A model generated the notes under the pieces. It had not been told where the DNA came from. It was given only the letters and a program-made list of their open reading frames with translations, and made no database searches. The position numbers and the translations under genes are program-made. This document shows, piece by piece, positions 1 through 7,639 of a stretch of DNA of 45,045 bases. The stretch is from positions 1-45,045 of the forward strand of contig JBOGVS010000027.1 of NCBI GenBank assembly GCA_050692555.1, given 5' to 3'. This DNA is from DAITPV01 sp050692555. Its GTDB lineage: Bacteria > Actinomycetota > UBA4738 > CALAEC01. How positions within the stretch are numbered: position 1 is the stretch's first letter; every line of letters begins with the position of its first letter.

Positions 1-165
1 ACCCCCCGAGGAGACGGGGGTTCGGGGGGGTAGCTCGCCAGGAGTGGTCCGGCCGGGAGATCACCCGGCGAGCGGACCCCCCGAGGAGACGGGGGTTCGG
101 GGGGGTAGCTCGCCAGGGGTGGTCCAGCGGGAGATCACCCGGCGAGCGGACCCCCCGAGGAGACG
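1..165 (+). repeat. Tandem 75-bp structured repeat, two units plus a partial third
   Basis: Two near-identical units of 75 bp (1-75) and 74 bp (76-149) are followed by the first 16 bases of a third (150-165). Each can fold: a G tract (24-30; 99-105), TA, then GCTCGCC (33-39; 108-114) pairs with GGCGAGC (67-73; 141-147) and a C tract (77-82; 151-156). An inner hairpin TGGTC/GATCA lies inside the loop. The array starts at the window edge, so its true copy number is unknown, and it ends 8 bp from the stop of the VWA gene. A diverged copy in the same orientation lies at 44734-44792. No family was recognised. Confidence 0.85.
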
Positions 166-173
166 GCACTACC

Positions 174-1637
174 TCAGGCGATCGCGTAGACGAATTCGGC
201 CAGCTGTCGGAGGTTCCGCGCCTCGAACACCCCGTCACACCGGAGCTCGAAGGTACCCATGATCGAGTCGGTGGTGTCCCAGTCGGAGCGGGGCTCCGGG
301 TTAAGCCAGTACACGTTTCGGCTCCGTTCCTGGATCTGGCGAAAGGCGTCGAGACCGGGGTCACGGTAGTTGTTGCGGGCGTCGCCGGTGATGATCACGG
401 TGGCTCGGGGGTCCAGATCCCCGGTTCCCCACAGGTGCCAGAATCGCTCGAACACGTTGCCGTAGTCGCTGTGTCCGTCCGCGGCAATGGCCTTGGTCCG
501 ATAAAGCAAATTCCGGGGCGCGAGCTCGTGGGATCCCTCTTCCATGATGTCGGTCACTTCGTCGATGCCGTCGACGAATACGAACAGGCGGATGCGCGAG
601 AACTCTTCCTTCATCGCGTAGAGCAGGGACATCGTGAACCGGGCGAACTCGGACACCGATCCCGAGATGTCGCACAGCAGGTACAGATCCGGCTTGGAGG
701 CTCGCGGGTACCGGAATGCCGGTTCCATGGGGACGCCGCCTGTCTGTAAGGAGCGGCGCATGGTCCGCCGGACGTCGAGACGGCCGTGGCGACGAAACCG
801 GCGCCGCCGAGCGATCCGGGAGGCGAGCTTCTGGGCGAGTGGGCGGATGGCCGCTCGCATCTCGCGGAGCTCGGTGGGGGACGCCGAGAGAAAATCGACG
901 TCCTCGATCGGGCGGTCGTGGAATACGTCCGCCGTCTCCTGGGCTCCTTTGAGCTCGGACAGCCGGCGTCGGATCTCTCCGGCGATCATCCTGCGGAACT
1001 CTTCGATCCGGCCGGTCTGCTCGTCGCGCATCAGCCGGTCGGCGAGCGCTCCTGGGTGCCCGGCTTCCTCTCGCTCCTGGTTGATCGCCTGCCGGAGCAG
1101 CTCGGACAGCTCGAGCTGCCGGAGCACTCGATAGAGGTAGTAACGCTCGGAGGATGGGCGGTCGGAGGTGAGGCCGGCGAATCGCTCGACGGCCAGGCCT
1201 GCCAGGGCTCGCAGGGCCCCCTCGTCGCCCGAACGGAGGGCTTGCAGAAGGAGGGCCAGCAGCTCGGTGGACGGCTCGTCTTCTTCGTCGACCATCTCGG
1301 TGGCCGACTCGATGGAGACGGGGCCGGCTGCTTCTTCCGCACCGGGACGGTCCAGGCTGGTGGTGAGCCCGTCCGGCGGGGCCTCGTCGCGAAGGATGGC
1401 GAAGTAGATGTCGAACAGGGAGTCGAAGGTGTCCCGATGCTCGACCCGCTTGATCAGGGTCGACCGAAGGGCTCCCCGGAACTGCTCCCGGTCGCCCAGG
1501 TCCACGTGACGGACGGCGTCGACGGCGTCGAGCGTCTCGACCATCGACACCGGGATCCCTGCCGTTCGGAGCCGGTGGACGAACCGAAGCAGGGCGACGG
1601 GGAGGTCCCCGGGGGCGCGAGTTGTCTCCGTCGACAC
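174..1637 (-). CDS. VWA domain protein, CoxE-like (MoxR partner)
   Basis: Predicted 487-aa cytoplasmic protein of the CoxE-like VWA family. The C-terminal third carries the metal-ion-dependent adhesion site DISGSVS (about residue 320) and the downstream ITGDARNN strand. The middle is rich in Arg and Glu and helical, as in other CoxE proteins. Members work with MoxR AAA+ ATPases as chaperones that mature metalloenzymes (CoxD/CoxE for CO dehydrogenase, NorQ/NorD, CbbQ/CbbO). The only MoxR here is at 13495-14379, at the far end of the hydroquinone operon. The GTG at 1637 was chosen because family similarity begins just after it; in-frame starts up to 1706 exist but would run into the divergent promoter region. 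The client enzyme is not known. Confidence 0.85.
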   Translation of the reverse strand: MSTETTRAPGDLPVALLRFVHRLRTAGIPVSMVETLDAVDAVRHVDLGDREQFRGALRSTLIKRVEHRDTFDSLFDIYFAILRDEAPPDGLTTSLDRPGAEEAAGPVSIESATEMVDEEDEPSTELLALLLQALRSGDEGALRALAGLAVERFAGLTSDRPSSERYYLYRVLRQLELSELLRQAINQEREEAGHPGALADRLMRDEQTGRIEEFRRMIAGEIRRRLSELKGAQETADVFHDRPIEDVDFLSASPTELREMRAAIRPLAQKLASRIARRRRFRRHGRLDVRRTMRRSLQTGGVPMEPAFRYPRASKPDLYLLCDISGSVSEFARFTMSLLYAMKEEFSRIRLFVFVDGIDEVTDIMEEGSHELAPRNLLYRTKAIAADGHSDYGNVFERFWHLWGTGDLDPRATVIITGDARNNYRDPGLDAFRQIQERSRNVYWLNPEPRSDWDTTDSIMGTFELRCDGVFEARNLRQLAEFVYAIA

Positions 1638-1651
1638 CGGCCCGCTATTCT
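1622..1651 (+). promoter_or_regulatory. Candidate promoter of the LLM oxidoreductase gene
   Basis: TTGTCT (1622-1627) and TATTCT (1646-1651) are separated by 18 bp, each matching the sigma70 consensus at 4 of 6 bases. Transcription would start near 1658, giving a leader of about 54 nt with GGGGAGG before the ATG at 1712. It overlaps the first codons of the divergent VWA gene. Prediction only. Confidence 0.35.
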
Positions 1652-1711
1652 CCGATCTGCACAGCGCACAAGCGTACGCCATCCGTACAGCAACGGGGAG
1701 GCACACCCTTG

Positions 1712-2731
1712 ATGAGCTTCAAGCCCACACGTCCTCCCCGCGGTCGCCTGGTCCGGCTCGGCATCGTGCTCGACACGCGAAACGCCGTCAGCAGGCTACG
1801 CGAGGTCAGCCGGATGTGCGACGGCGCCGGGATCGATGCGCTGTGGGTGCGCGACCACCTGGCCGCACCGGACCAGGAGCCCAGGCTGGAGGCCTGGACC
1901 GCGTTGACCCTGGCCGCGGTGGAAACCGCTCGGCCCCGGATCGGAGCGATGCTCAACGTGGGGTTCCGGCCGCCTGGGACCCTGGCGGCCATGACCGGCA
2001 CGCTTGACGCCGCAACCGGGGGCCGGGTGGAGCTCGGGCTCTCCGCGGGGTGGGTCGAACGCGAGCATCTGAGCTTCGGGTTCGACTTCCCCGATCCCGA
2101 CATCCGGGCGGCGAGGCTGGGGAGGTACGTGCGGATCCTCAGGTCGCTGTTGGCCGGCGAGGCCGTGTCGGTGGGAGGAACCGATGAGGCGGGGGAGGCC
2201 GAGCTCGGGGTGGCGTCGCCCCAACCCGGGGGGCCCACTCTTTCCGTTGAGGCGGTCACTCCCGTCCAGATGGAGCTGGCCGCTCAGGTGGCGGATGACG
2301 TGGTCCTGCCTGCGGCGGCGGTCCGGAGCGTCGAGCGAGCGGTCGAGATGGTTCGCCGGGCCTGCGAGCAAGCCGAGCGAGACCCCTCGACACTGGGGAT
2401 CGCCCTCGAGCTGCCGCTGTCGATCGGCAGGACCCACGCCGAGGCTCAGGCCCGAGCCGAGGTCGAGCCGCTGTTCGCCTCGACCGGCCCACCTTCGGAG
2501 GTAGGCGTCTTCGGGACCCTCGAGGAGTGCCAGGAACAGGTGATCGGGTTGTCGCATCTTGGGGTGACGGATCTCCGTTGCGTGCTGCCGAACGCTCCGG
2601 ACGTGCACGACGTGATCGCGCAGGTCACCGCGGTCGCCGTCGGCAGCCCCGATGTGTTCATCCCGGGGTCACCGAAGTCGAAGCCTCCGGACCCGCCGAA
2701 GGGTTGGGGGGGACGGCGGATGCCTGGGTGA
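1712..2731 (+). CDS. LLM class flavin-dependent oxidoreductase
   Basis: Predicted 339-aa TIM-barrel enzyme of the luciferase-like monooxygenase family, which uses FMN or, often in actinobacteria, coenzyme F420. The N-terminus has the typical strand-helix LGIVLDTRN..GIDALWVRDHL, and the middle contains RVELGLSAGW, the family's glycine-rich loop. The substrate cannot be deduced. ATG 1712 was chosen because GGGGAGG lies 10 bp upstream; the frame is open further upstream. The C-terminal tail is rich in Pro, Lys and Gly and probably disordered. The adjacent DoxX gene follows by 46 bp. Since the next operon degrades hydroquinone, an upstream oxidation role is possible but unproven. Confidence 0.85.
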   Translation: MSFKPTRPPRGRLVRLGIVLDTRNAVSRLREVSRMCDGAGIDALWVRDHLAAPDQEPRLEAWTALTLAAVETARPRIGAMLNVGFRPPGTLAAMTGTLDAATGGRVELGLSAGWVEREHLSFGFDFPDPDIRAARLGRYVRILRSLLAGEAVSVGGTDEAGEAELGVASPQPGGPTLSVEAVTPVQMELAAQVADDVVLPAAAVRSVERAVEMVRRACEQAERDPSTLGIALELPLSIGRTHAEAQARAEVEPLFASTGPPSEVGVFGTLEECQEQVIGLSHLGVTDLRCVLPNAPDVHDVIAQVTAVAVGSPDVFIPGSPKSKPPDPPKGWGGRRMPG

Positions 2732-2777
2732 TCGGACCGGAGAGAGCGACGTCCACAGAGATGGAGGAGGGGTGGAG

Positions 2778-3215
2778 ATGAGCGAAGTGGCAGGGATCCT
2801 GATCCTCATCGGGAGGATTCTGTTCGTGCTGTTCCCGGGGTACGAGTCGGGGTTCAAGTTCCACCTCCGACAGTCCAAGACCGCCGAGGGCTACGCCAAG
2901 GGTGGTCGCTTCCCGGTCCCGGTGCTCGGTGGCTGGCCGGCAGGGCTGTGGCTGGTGGCGGGGTCGCTGTCGATCGCCGCGGGTATCTACCCGGATGTCG
3001 GGGCCCTGATGATCGGTCTCTTCGTGACGATCGCTGCCCTGTACTTCCATCGGTTCTGGGAGGTGCAGGATCCGGCCGAGCGGTACGTGCAAACCTCGTA
3101 CTTCTATCGGAACGTGATCATGCTGGGCGCATGCTTGATCATGTTCGGGTTCTTCGCCTCGGTCGGCGACGCGCTCCCGTACGCGGTGACGGGGTCGCTG
3201 TTCGACCTGGGCTGA
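2778..3215 (+). CDS. DoxX family membrane protein
   Basis: Predicted 145-aa inner-membrane protein with four hydrophobic segments (about residues 4-20, 50-67, 73-90 and 112-130), the size and layout of DoxX/DoxD proteins. These occur near redox enzymes, but no general biochemical function is settled. ATG 2778 is preceded by GGTGGAG. The motif PVPVLGGWPAG between the first two helices and FHRFWEVQDP after the third resemble other DoxX members. The gene ends 5 bp from the convergent iclR stop. It probably forms a two-gene unit with the LLM oxidoreductase. A quinone-related role is speculative. Confidence 0.8.
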   Translation: MSEVAGILILIGRILFVLFPGYESGFKFHLRQSKTAEGYAKGGRFPVPVLGGWPAGLWLVAGSLSIAAGIYPDVGALMIGLFVTIAALYFHRFWEVQDPAERYVQTSYFYRNVIMLGACLIMFGFFASVGDALPYAVTGSLFDLG

Positions 3216-3220
3216 TCGGT

Positions 3221-3994
3221 CTAGCGCCTGGCCAGCTCGGAGGTGATTCGCTCCGAGGTCTCCCGGACGAGCGGGAGGAACTCACTCATCACCCGGTCGA
3301 TGCTCACCCGGAACGCATGAGAGCACACGGTGAGGGCCACGTCGGCCGTCCCGTGCGGACCGCGGATCGGCACCGCCAGAGAGCGGACCCCCTCCTCGAC
3401 CTCCTGGTCCACGAGGGTCCATCCGCGTTTGGCCGCCTGACTTACGATCTCCCGGAGCCGCCGCTGATCCGTCACGGTGCGGGGGGTGAACGCCTCCAGT
3501 CGGACCTGCTTGAAGTATCGGTCCAGCTGATCGGGTGGGAGCTCGGACAGCAGGATCCGTCCCATGGCCGTGGCCCAGGCCGGCAGGCGGGATCCCACCC
3601 CCAGTGTCATGCTCATGATGCGTTTGGTCTCCACTCGGGCCACGAACACGATGTCCGGGCCGTCGAGGACAGAAGCCGAGGTCGTCTCCATGACCCGGTC
3701 GGAGAGTTCCTGGAGGTACGGGCGGGCCACCTCCCACACGGGGAGCGAGGACAGGTAGGCGTACCCCAGCTCGAGCACCCGAGGCTTGAGGGAGAACAAT
3801 CGCCCGTCGGTCTCCACGTACCCGAGGTCCTTGAGCGTCAGGAGGAATCTCCGGGCCGCGGCCCGGTTCAGCCCGGTGCGCTCGGCGATCTCGGACAAGG
3901 TCATGGACGCCGCGTTCCGGTCGAACGTCCGGATCACGGCCAGGCCACGCTCCAACGACTGGACGAACTCGGGGCTGCTGGTCGACCTTGACAC
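3221..3994 (-). CDS. IclR family transcriptional regulator
   Basis: Predicted 257-aa regulator with an N-terminal winged helix-turn-helix (about residues 10-70; recognition region SEIAERTGLNRAAARRFL) and a C-terminal GAF-like IclR effector domain (about 80-250). It resembles the PcaR/PcaU/PobR branch that controls aromatic catabolism. The GTG at 3994 has GGAGG 8 bp upstream. It is divergent from the hydroquinone dioxygenase operon, and its 5' end overlaps that operon's predicted -35 box. A perfect inverted repeat at 4040-4054 is the likely binding site, positioned to control both directions. The ligand is inferred to be the operon's substrate or an intermediate. Confidence 0.92.
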   Translation of the reverse strand: MSRSTSSPEFVQSLERGLAVIRTFDRNAASMTLSEIAERTGLNRAAARRFLLTLKDLGYVETDGRLFSLKPRVLELGYAYLSSLPVWEVARPYLQELSDRVMETTSASVLDGPDIVFVARVETKRIMSMTLGVGSRLPAWATAMGRILLSELPPDQLDRYFKQVRLEAFTPRTVTDQRRLREIVSQAAKRGWTLVDQEVEEGVRSLAVPIRGPHGTADVALTVCSHAFRVSIDRVMSEFLPLVRETSERITSELARR

Positions 3995-4017
3995 CCTGTT
4001 GACCTCCGGGGAATAAT
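3988..4017 (+). promoter_or_regulatory. Strong sigma70-type promoter of the hydroquinone operon
   Basis: A perfect TTGACA (3988-3993) is followed after 18 bp by AATAAT (4012-4017, 5 of 6 consensus bases). Transcription should start near 4024, about 80 nt before the ATG at 4105. The -35 lies inside the first codons of the divergent iclR gene. The operator at 4040-4054 sits just downstream of the start point, a layout suited to repression. Confidence 0.65.
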
Positions 4018-4039
4018 CTGCCTTGGAGAGCGTACAAGA

Positions 4040-4054
4040 GTTCGCATAGCGAAC
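4040..4054. promoter_or_regulatory. Probable IclR operator, perfect inverted repeat
   Basis: GTTCGC-ATA-GCGAAC is a perfect 6-3-6 palindrome in the iclR/hapC intergenic region. Sites of this length and TTCGC/GCGAA style are common for IclR-family proteins. On the minus strand it also falls between a TTGCGT and a TACGCT that could be the iclR promoter, which would allow autoregulation. I saw no second copy in the window. Confidence 0.65.
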
Positions 4055-4104
4055 GCAAGCCTGCTGCGGCGCCGGCCCGAGGCCGCGAGAAGGGATGGGT
4101 GGTC

Positions 4105-4608
4105 ATGGCGGTGACCTACGAGACGAAGTTCGGGTCTCTCGACCAGTACGACAAGGGGAAGGTCGAGATCATCGACGATGATCCCAAGCGCTTCACCTAC
4201 TCCAACATGTTCGAGGTGGCCAGCATCTCCAAGCCGTACGAGAAGGTGGCCGTAGCCAAGAACCTGGAATACGTGCTGGAGGTCATCCGGGCCGAGGGCA
4301 CCTCTCAATGGAGAGCGGTGGCCCACGACGAGTTCGCCCTGGTGATGGACGGCGAGGTCGAGGTTCGGCTCATCAAGCCGAACGATGAGCTGGTCCCCGC
4401 CGACAAGGAGGGCTCGATCACGCTGTCCGGTGAGCCCGAGGGACAGCGCATGGGTCTCATCCGGGCGCGAAAAGGGCACATGGCGCTTCTCCCCGCGGGC
4501 TCGGCGTACCAGTTCCACGCCGAGAGGCCGGGGGTCATCCTGATGCAGACCATCGAGGGTGAGGACACCGTCTTCAAGTGGGCCGAGATCTGCCAGACGA
4601 TCCCGTAG
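4105..4608 (+). CDS. hapC: Hydroquinone 1,2-dioxygenase, small subunit (HapC/PnpC-like)
   Basis: Predicted 167-aa cupin-like protein matching the small subunit of the two-component, Fe(II)-dependent hydroquinone 1,2-dioxygenases (HapCD, PnpCD, HqdAB). These cleave the ring of hydroquinone to 4-hydroxymuconic semialdehyde. The length (about 19 kDa) fits the family, as do the blocks YSNMFEVAS, VAKNLEYVLE, HDEFALVMDGEVEV and KGHMALLPAGSAYQF. The small subunit is structural rather than iron-binding. ATG 4105 was taken over GTG 4099; AAGGG lies 10 bp before it. The large subunit follows after 37 bp. The exact aromatic substrate, possibly a substituted hydroquinone, is not proven by sequence. Confidence 0.85.
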   Translation: MAVTYETKFGSLDQYDKGKVEIIDDDPKRFTYSNMFEVASISKPYEKVAVAKNLEYVLEVIRAEGTSQWRAVAHDEFALVMDGEVEVRLIKPNDELVPADKEGSITLSGEPEGQRMGLIRARKGHMALLPAGSAYQFHAERPGVILMQTIEGEDTVFKWAEICQTIP

Positions 4609-4645
4609 ACACGTCGAGCCTCGTGCGGGACAGGAGGAGAGGACG

Positions 4646-5638
4646 ATGGCGGTAGAGACAACACCCGAGGTCAAGGTCGACGCGAGCGAGGCGAACCAGT
4701 TCGGGTACCGAACGTTCCGCCTCGGTGAGTTCGAGTTCAGCCGGAACGAGTATTTCGTGTACGTGCGATGGCCCACCGGCAGCCATGTGATGTCGGCCGA
4801 TGCCTTCCTGAAGGCTCTTCAGCGGGACGTGGCCTGGGACTTCTTCTATGGCATCGTCAACTTCGACGGGGTCCTCGGCACGGTCAATCACTACGGGACC
4901 GTCGATCTCTTCGCGGGCCGGTACAACGACGCCTACCGGAAGGCCGAACTGGACCACCTGGATAACTTCGACACCCCGCTGATCCGGGAGACGTTCAAGT
5001 CGATGCTGGACGACTGGACGAACGACGGCTTCGATCCCTTCGCGAGTCCCACCGAGACCGGCAGCGCCTTCGGGGTGAAGCGTGGCGACAACCGAAAGGC
5101 GATCACCCGCCACCGGGTCACTGCCGAGCGGATGGTCGGGCTGCCCGATGACGAGCCGATCCGGACCGACGATAATGGCTTCCCGATCAACCGGCAGTTC
5201 CTCGACGTACCTCAGGACGAGCCCGAGGTCATCGCAGAGCCCGGCTTTGAGAAAGAGGTCGGTGCGTTCAACCTGTTCGCCTACCTGTCACGGTCGGACG
5301 TGACGTGGAACCCCTCCGTGGTGGCAGCGTGTAAGAACAGCCTGGCCTGTCCCACGACCGAGGAGTACATCCTTCCGATCATCCACGGGAACGACCGGGT
5401 GGAATGGTTCGTTCAGCTCTCCGACGAGATCTGGTGGAACGTGGAGGACCGGGACACCGGCACCGCCAGGATCCAGTGCGTCATGAAGCCGGGCGACGTG
5501 GCCTCCATGCCCGCCGATATCCGGCATCAGGGGTACGCGCCGAAGCGATCGATGCTCCTGGTGTGGGAGAACGCGGCCCCGGATCTGCCTGAGTTGCTTT
5601 CCAGCGGGAAGCTGCCGCCGGTCGCCGTCGAGTTCTAG
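4646..5638 (+). CDS. hapD: Hydroquinone 1,2-dioxygenase, large catalytic subunit (HapD/PnpD-like)
   Basis: Predicted 330-aa catalytic subunit. A C-terminal cupin half contains HGNDRVE (His247, Asn249, Glu253) and later His294 in DIRHQG. The His-x-Asn-x3-Glu pattern and the 47-residue gap to the second His equal the iron-ligand spacing I recall for PnpD (His256, Asn258, Glu262, His303), so the Fe(II) site appears intact. The protein would convert hydroquinone plus O2 to 4-hydroxymuconic semialdehyde with HapC. ATG 4646 has AGGAGG 8 bp upstream. The following genes encode the next two pathway steps, which strongly supports the call. Confidence 0.87.
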   Translation: MAVETTPEVKVDASEANQFGYRTFRLGEFEFSRNEYFVYVRWPTGSHVMSADAFLKALQRDVAWDFFYGIVNFDGVLGTVNHYGTVDLFAGRYNDAYRKAELDHLDNFDTPLIRETFKSMLDDWTNDGFDPFASPTETGSAFGVKRGDNRKAITRHRVTAERMVGLPDDEPIRTDDNGFPINRQFLDVPQDEPEVIAEPGFEKEVGAFNLFAYLSRSDVTWNPSVVAACKNSLACPTTEEYILPIIHGNDRVEWFVQLSDEIWWNVEDRDTGTARIQCVMKPGDVASMPADIRHQGYAPKRSMLLVWENAAPDLPELLSSGKLPPVAVEF

Positions 5639-5672
5639 GCCGAGATCCCAAGAGCGGCCGGAAGGGGGCCTT

Positions 5673-7142
5673 GTGCAGGACCGGCTCTTCATCGGGGGGG
5701 AGTTCGTTGCCTCGATGGACCGTGGAACCTTCGAGGTGTTCAATCCCCACGACGGCTCGAAGCTGGCCGACGTCGCCGAGGCAAAGGTCGACGACGCCGA
5801 GCGGGCGGTCGAGGCTGCCCGGGCTGCGTTCCCCGGCTGGTCCGCGCTCGGACCATCGGATCGCGGCAGGCTGCTTCTGAAGCTGGCCGACGCGATCGAG
5901 TCTCACACCGAGGAGCTGGCCCGCCTGGAGACGATCGACACCGGCCACCCGATCAGGGACGCCACACGCCTCGATGTTCCCAGGACCGCGGCCACGTTCC
6001 GGTACTTCGGGGGGATGGCCGACAAGCTCCAGGGCAGCGTGGTGCCGGTGGAACCCGGCTTCCTCAACTACGTGGTCCGCCGGCCGGTCGGGGTCGTCGG
6101 GCAGATCGTCCCCTGGAACTTCCCGCTCATGTTCAGCAGCTGGAAGATGGGTCCGGCGCTGGCCGCCGGCAACACCGTCGTGTACAAGCCAGCCGAGCTG
6201 ACGCCATTGTCCACGCTCCGGCTGGCGGAGCTGATCGCCGAGATCGGCTTCCCGCCGGGAGTGGTGAACATCATCCCCGGGAAGGGCCGCGTGGTCGGTT
6301 CCCACCTGGCCGCGCACCCCCAGGTGCAGAAGATCGCGTTCACCGGGTCCACGGAAGTCGGCCGAAGCATCGTCCAGGCCTCGGCGGGCAACCTCAAACG
6401 GGTGCAGCTGGAGCTTGGGGGCAAGGGGGCCAACATCGTCTTCGATGACGCCGACCTGGGCGCCGCGATCAACGGATCGGCGTTTGCCATCTTCCACAAC
6501 CAGGGCCAGGCCTGCATCGCCGGCTCGCGGTTGATCCTCCACGAGGCCGTCGCCGAAGAGTTCCTGGAACGGTTCCTCGAGCTGGCCCGTTCGATCCGTG
6601 TGGGAGACCCGTTGGATCCCCTGACCGAGATGGGGCCGCTGACCTCCCCGGAGCATCGCGACCGGGTCCTGGGCTACGTGAAGGTGGCGCTGGAAGAGGG
6701 CGGCGAGATCCTGACCGGCGGGAAGGCCCCGGACGACCCGGCCCTGGCGGCCGGCTGCTACGTGGAGCCCACCGTGGTGCGTGCCCAGAGCGTGACCGAC
6801 CGGGTGTGCCAGGAGGAGATCTTCGGACCCTTCGTGACGGTCTCCACGTTCCGCGACGAGGCCGAGGCTGTGGACATGGCCAACGCCACGGAGTACGGCC
6901 TGGGAGGAGGTCTGTGGACGACCGACCTGTCCCGGGCCCACCGCGTGGCTTCCGCGATCCGCAGCGGGATGGTGTGGGTGAACTCCTACAAGCGGGTCAA
7001 CCCTGGCTCCCCATTCGGGGGGATCCGGAACTCGGGGTACGGCCGGGAGATGGGGTTCGAGGCGATGCAGGAGTACACGGAGGCGCGATCGGTGTGGATC
7101 AACGTCGACGCCGACCTGCCCCCCTGGTACCAGCGCCCGTGA
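5673..7142 (+). CDS. hapE: Aldehyde dehydrogenase, probable 4-hydroxymuconic semialdehyde dehydrogenase (HapE-like)
   Basis: Predicted 489-aa NAD(P)-dependent aldehyde dehydrogenase with all core motifs: PWNFP, FTGSTEVG, catalytic Glu247 in LELGGKG and nucleophile Cys281 in NQGQAC, 34 residues apart as in the family. Between the dioxygenase and maleylacetate reductase genes, the expected reaction is oxidation of 4-hydroxymuconic semialdehyde to maleylacetate. The GTG start at 5673 is 34 bp after hapD. Sequence alone gives only the superfamily; the specific role rests on gene order matching hap/pnp clusters. Confidence 0.85.
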   Translation: MQDRLFIGGEFVASMDRGTFEVFNPHDGSKLADVAEAKVDDAERAVEAARAAFPGWSALGPSDRGRLLLKLADAIESHTEELARLETIDTGHPIRDATRLDVPRTAATFRYFGGMADKLQGSVVPVEPGFLNYVVRRPVGVVGQIVPWNFPLMFSSWKMGPALAAGNTVVYKPAELTPLSTLRLAELIAEIGFPPGVVNIIPGKGRVVGSHLAAHPQVQKIAFTGSTEVGRSIVQASAGNLKRVQLELGGKGANIVFDDADLGAAINGSAFAIFHNQGQACIAGSRLILHEAVAEEFLERFLELARSIRVGDPLDPLTEMGPLTSPEHRDRVLGYVKVALEEGGEILTGGKAPDDPALAAGCYVEPTVVRAQSVTDRVCQEEIFGPFVTVSTFRDEAEAVDMANATEYGLGGGLWTTDLSRAHRVASAIRSGMVWVNSYKRVNPGSPFGGIRNSGYGREMGFEAMQEYTEARSVWINVDADLPPWYQRP

Positions 7143-7153
7143 GAGGAGGAACC

Positions 7154-7639
7154 ATGGCCGTCGCAGAGCAGATCATGACCGACGAGCAGAGGAAGTCGGT
7201 CGCGCTGCAGTACCTCAAGGCATTCGACAACGGGGGAGTAACGACCACCGGTGGCAGCATCCTCGACCTGTTCGCGGACGACGCCCAGGTGTTCTTCCCG
7301 AAGTGGGGATTGGCCACCGGCAAGGAGCAGGTCGGGCAGCTCTTCACGGACGTGGGAGGAACCATCAAGTCGATCCTTCACGACTACGCCACGTTCAACT
7401 GGCTGATGACCGGCACGGACACGTTCGCCTGCGAGGGAACCAGCGCCGGCATCCATCGAGACGGTGAGTGGAGGGCCGGCGTCAGTCACGCGGGGCGGTG
7501 GTGCGACGTCTTCGAGGTCCGGGACTTCAAGATCCAGCGGTGCTTCATCTACCTGGACCCCGATTACGCGGGCCTTGACACGGATCGGTATCCCTGGCTC
7601 TCGGACGGAGGCCGAGACCCGTCCAGCCCGCTGGCATGA
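7154..7639 (+). CDS. NTF2-like / SnoaL-fold protein of unknown role
   Basis: Predicted 161-aa protein with the length and pattern of the NTF2-like superfamily: an N-terminal helix with VALQYLKAFDNGG, then LDLFADDAQVFFPKWGLATGKEQVGQLF, and a C-terminal strand WCDVFEVRDFKIQRCFIYLDPDYAG. Such folds serve as small isomerases, cyclases, hydrolases or ligand-binding proteins. ATG 7154 has GAGGAGG close upstream, and the gene overlaps the reductase gene by 4 bp (ATGA), so the two are translationally coupled. I know of no assigned step for it in the hydroquinone pathway. It could isomerise or protect an unstable ring-cleavage product, but this is a guess. Confidence 0.75.
   Translation: MAVAEQIMTDEQRKSVALQYLKAFDNGGVTTTGGSILDLFADDAQVFFPKWGLATGKEQVGQLFTDVGGTIKSILHDYATFNWLMTGTDTFACEGTSAGIHRDGEWRAGVSHAGRWCDVFEVRDFKIQRCFIYLDPDYAGLDTDRYPWLSDGGRDPSSPLA

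Noticed and set aside
786..1712. 308-codon plus-strand frame opposite the VWA gene, and similar long antisense frames such as 5481-6941, 8660-9853 and 19226-20872
   Set aside because: High GC gives long shadow frames; composition is Arg/Gly/Pro-rich with no domain, while the opposite strand encodes conserved proteins.
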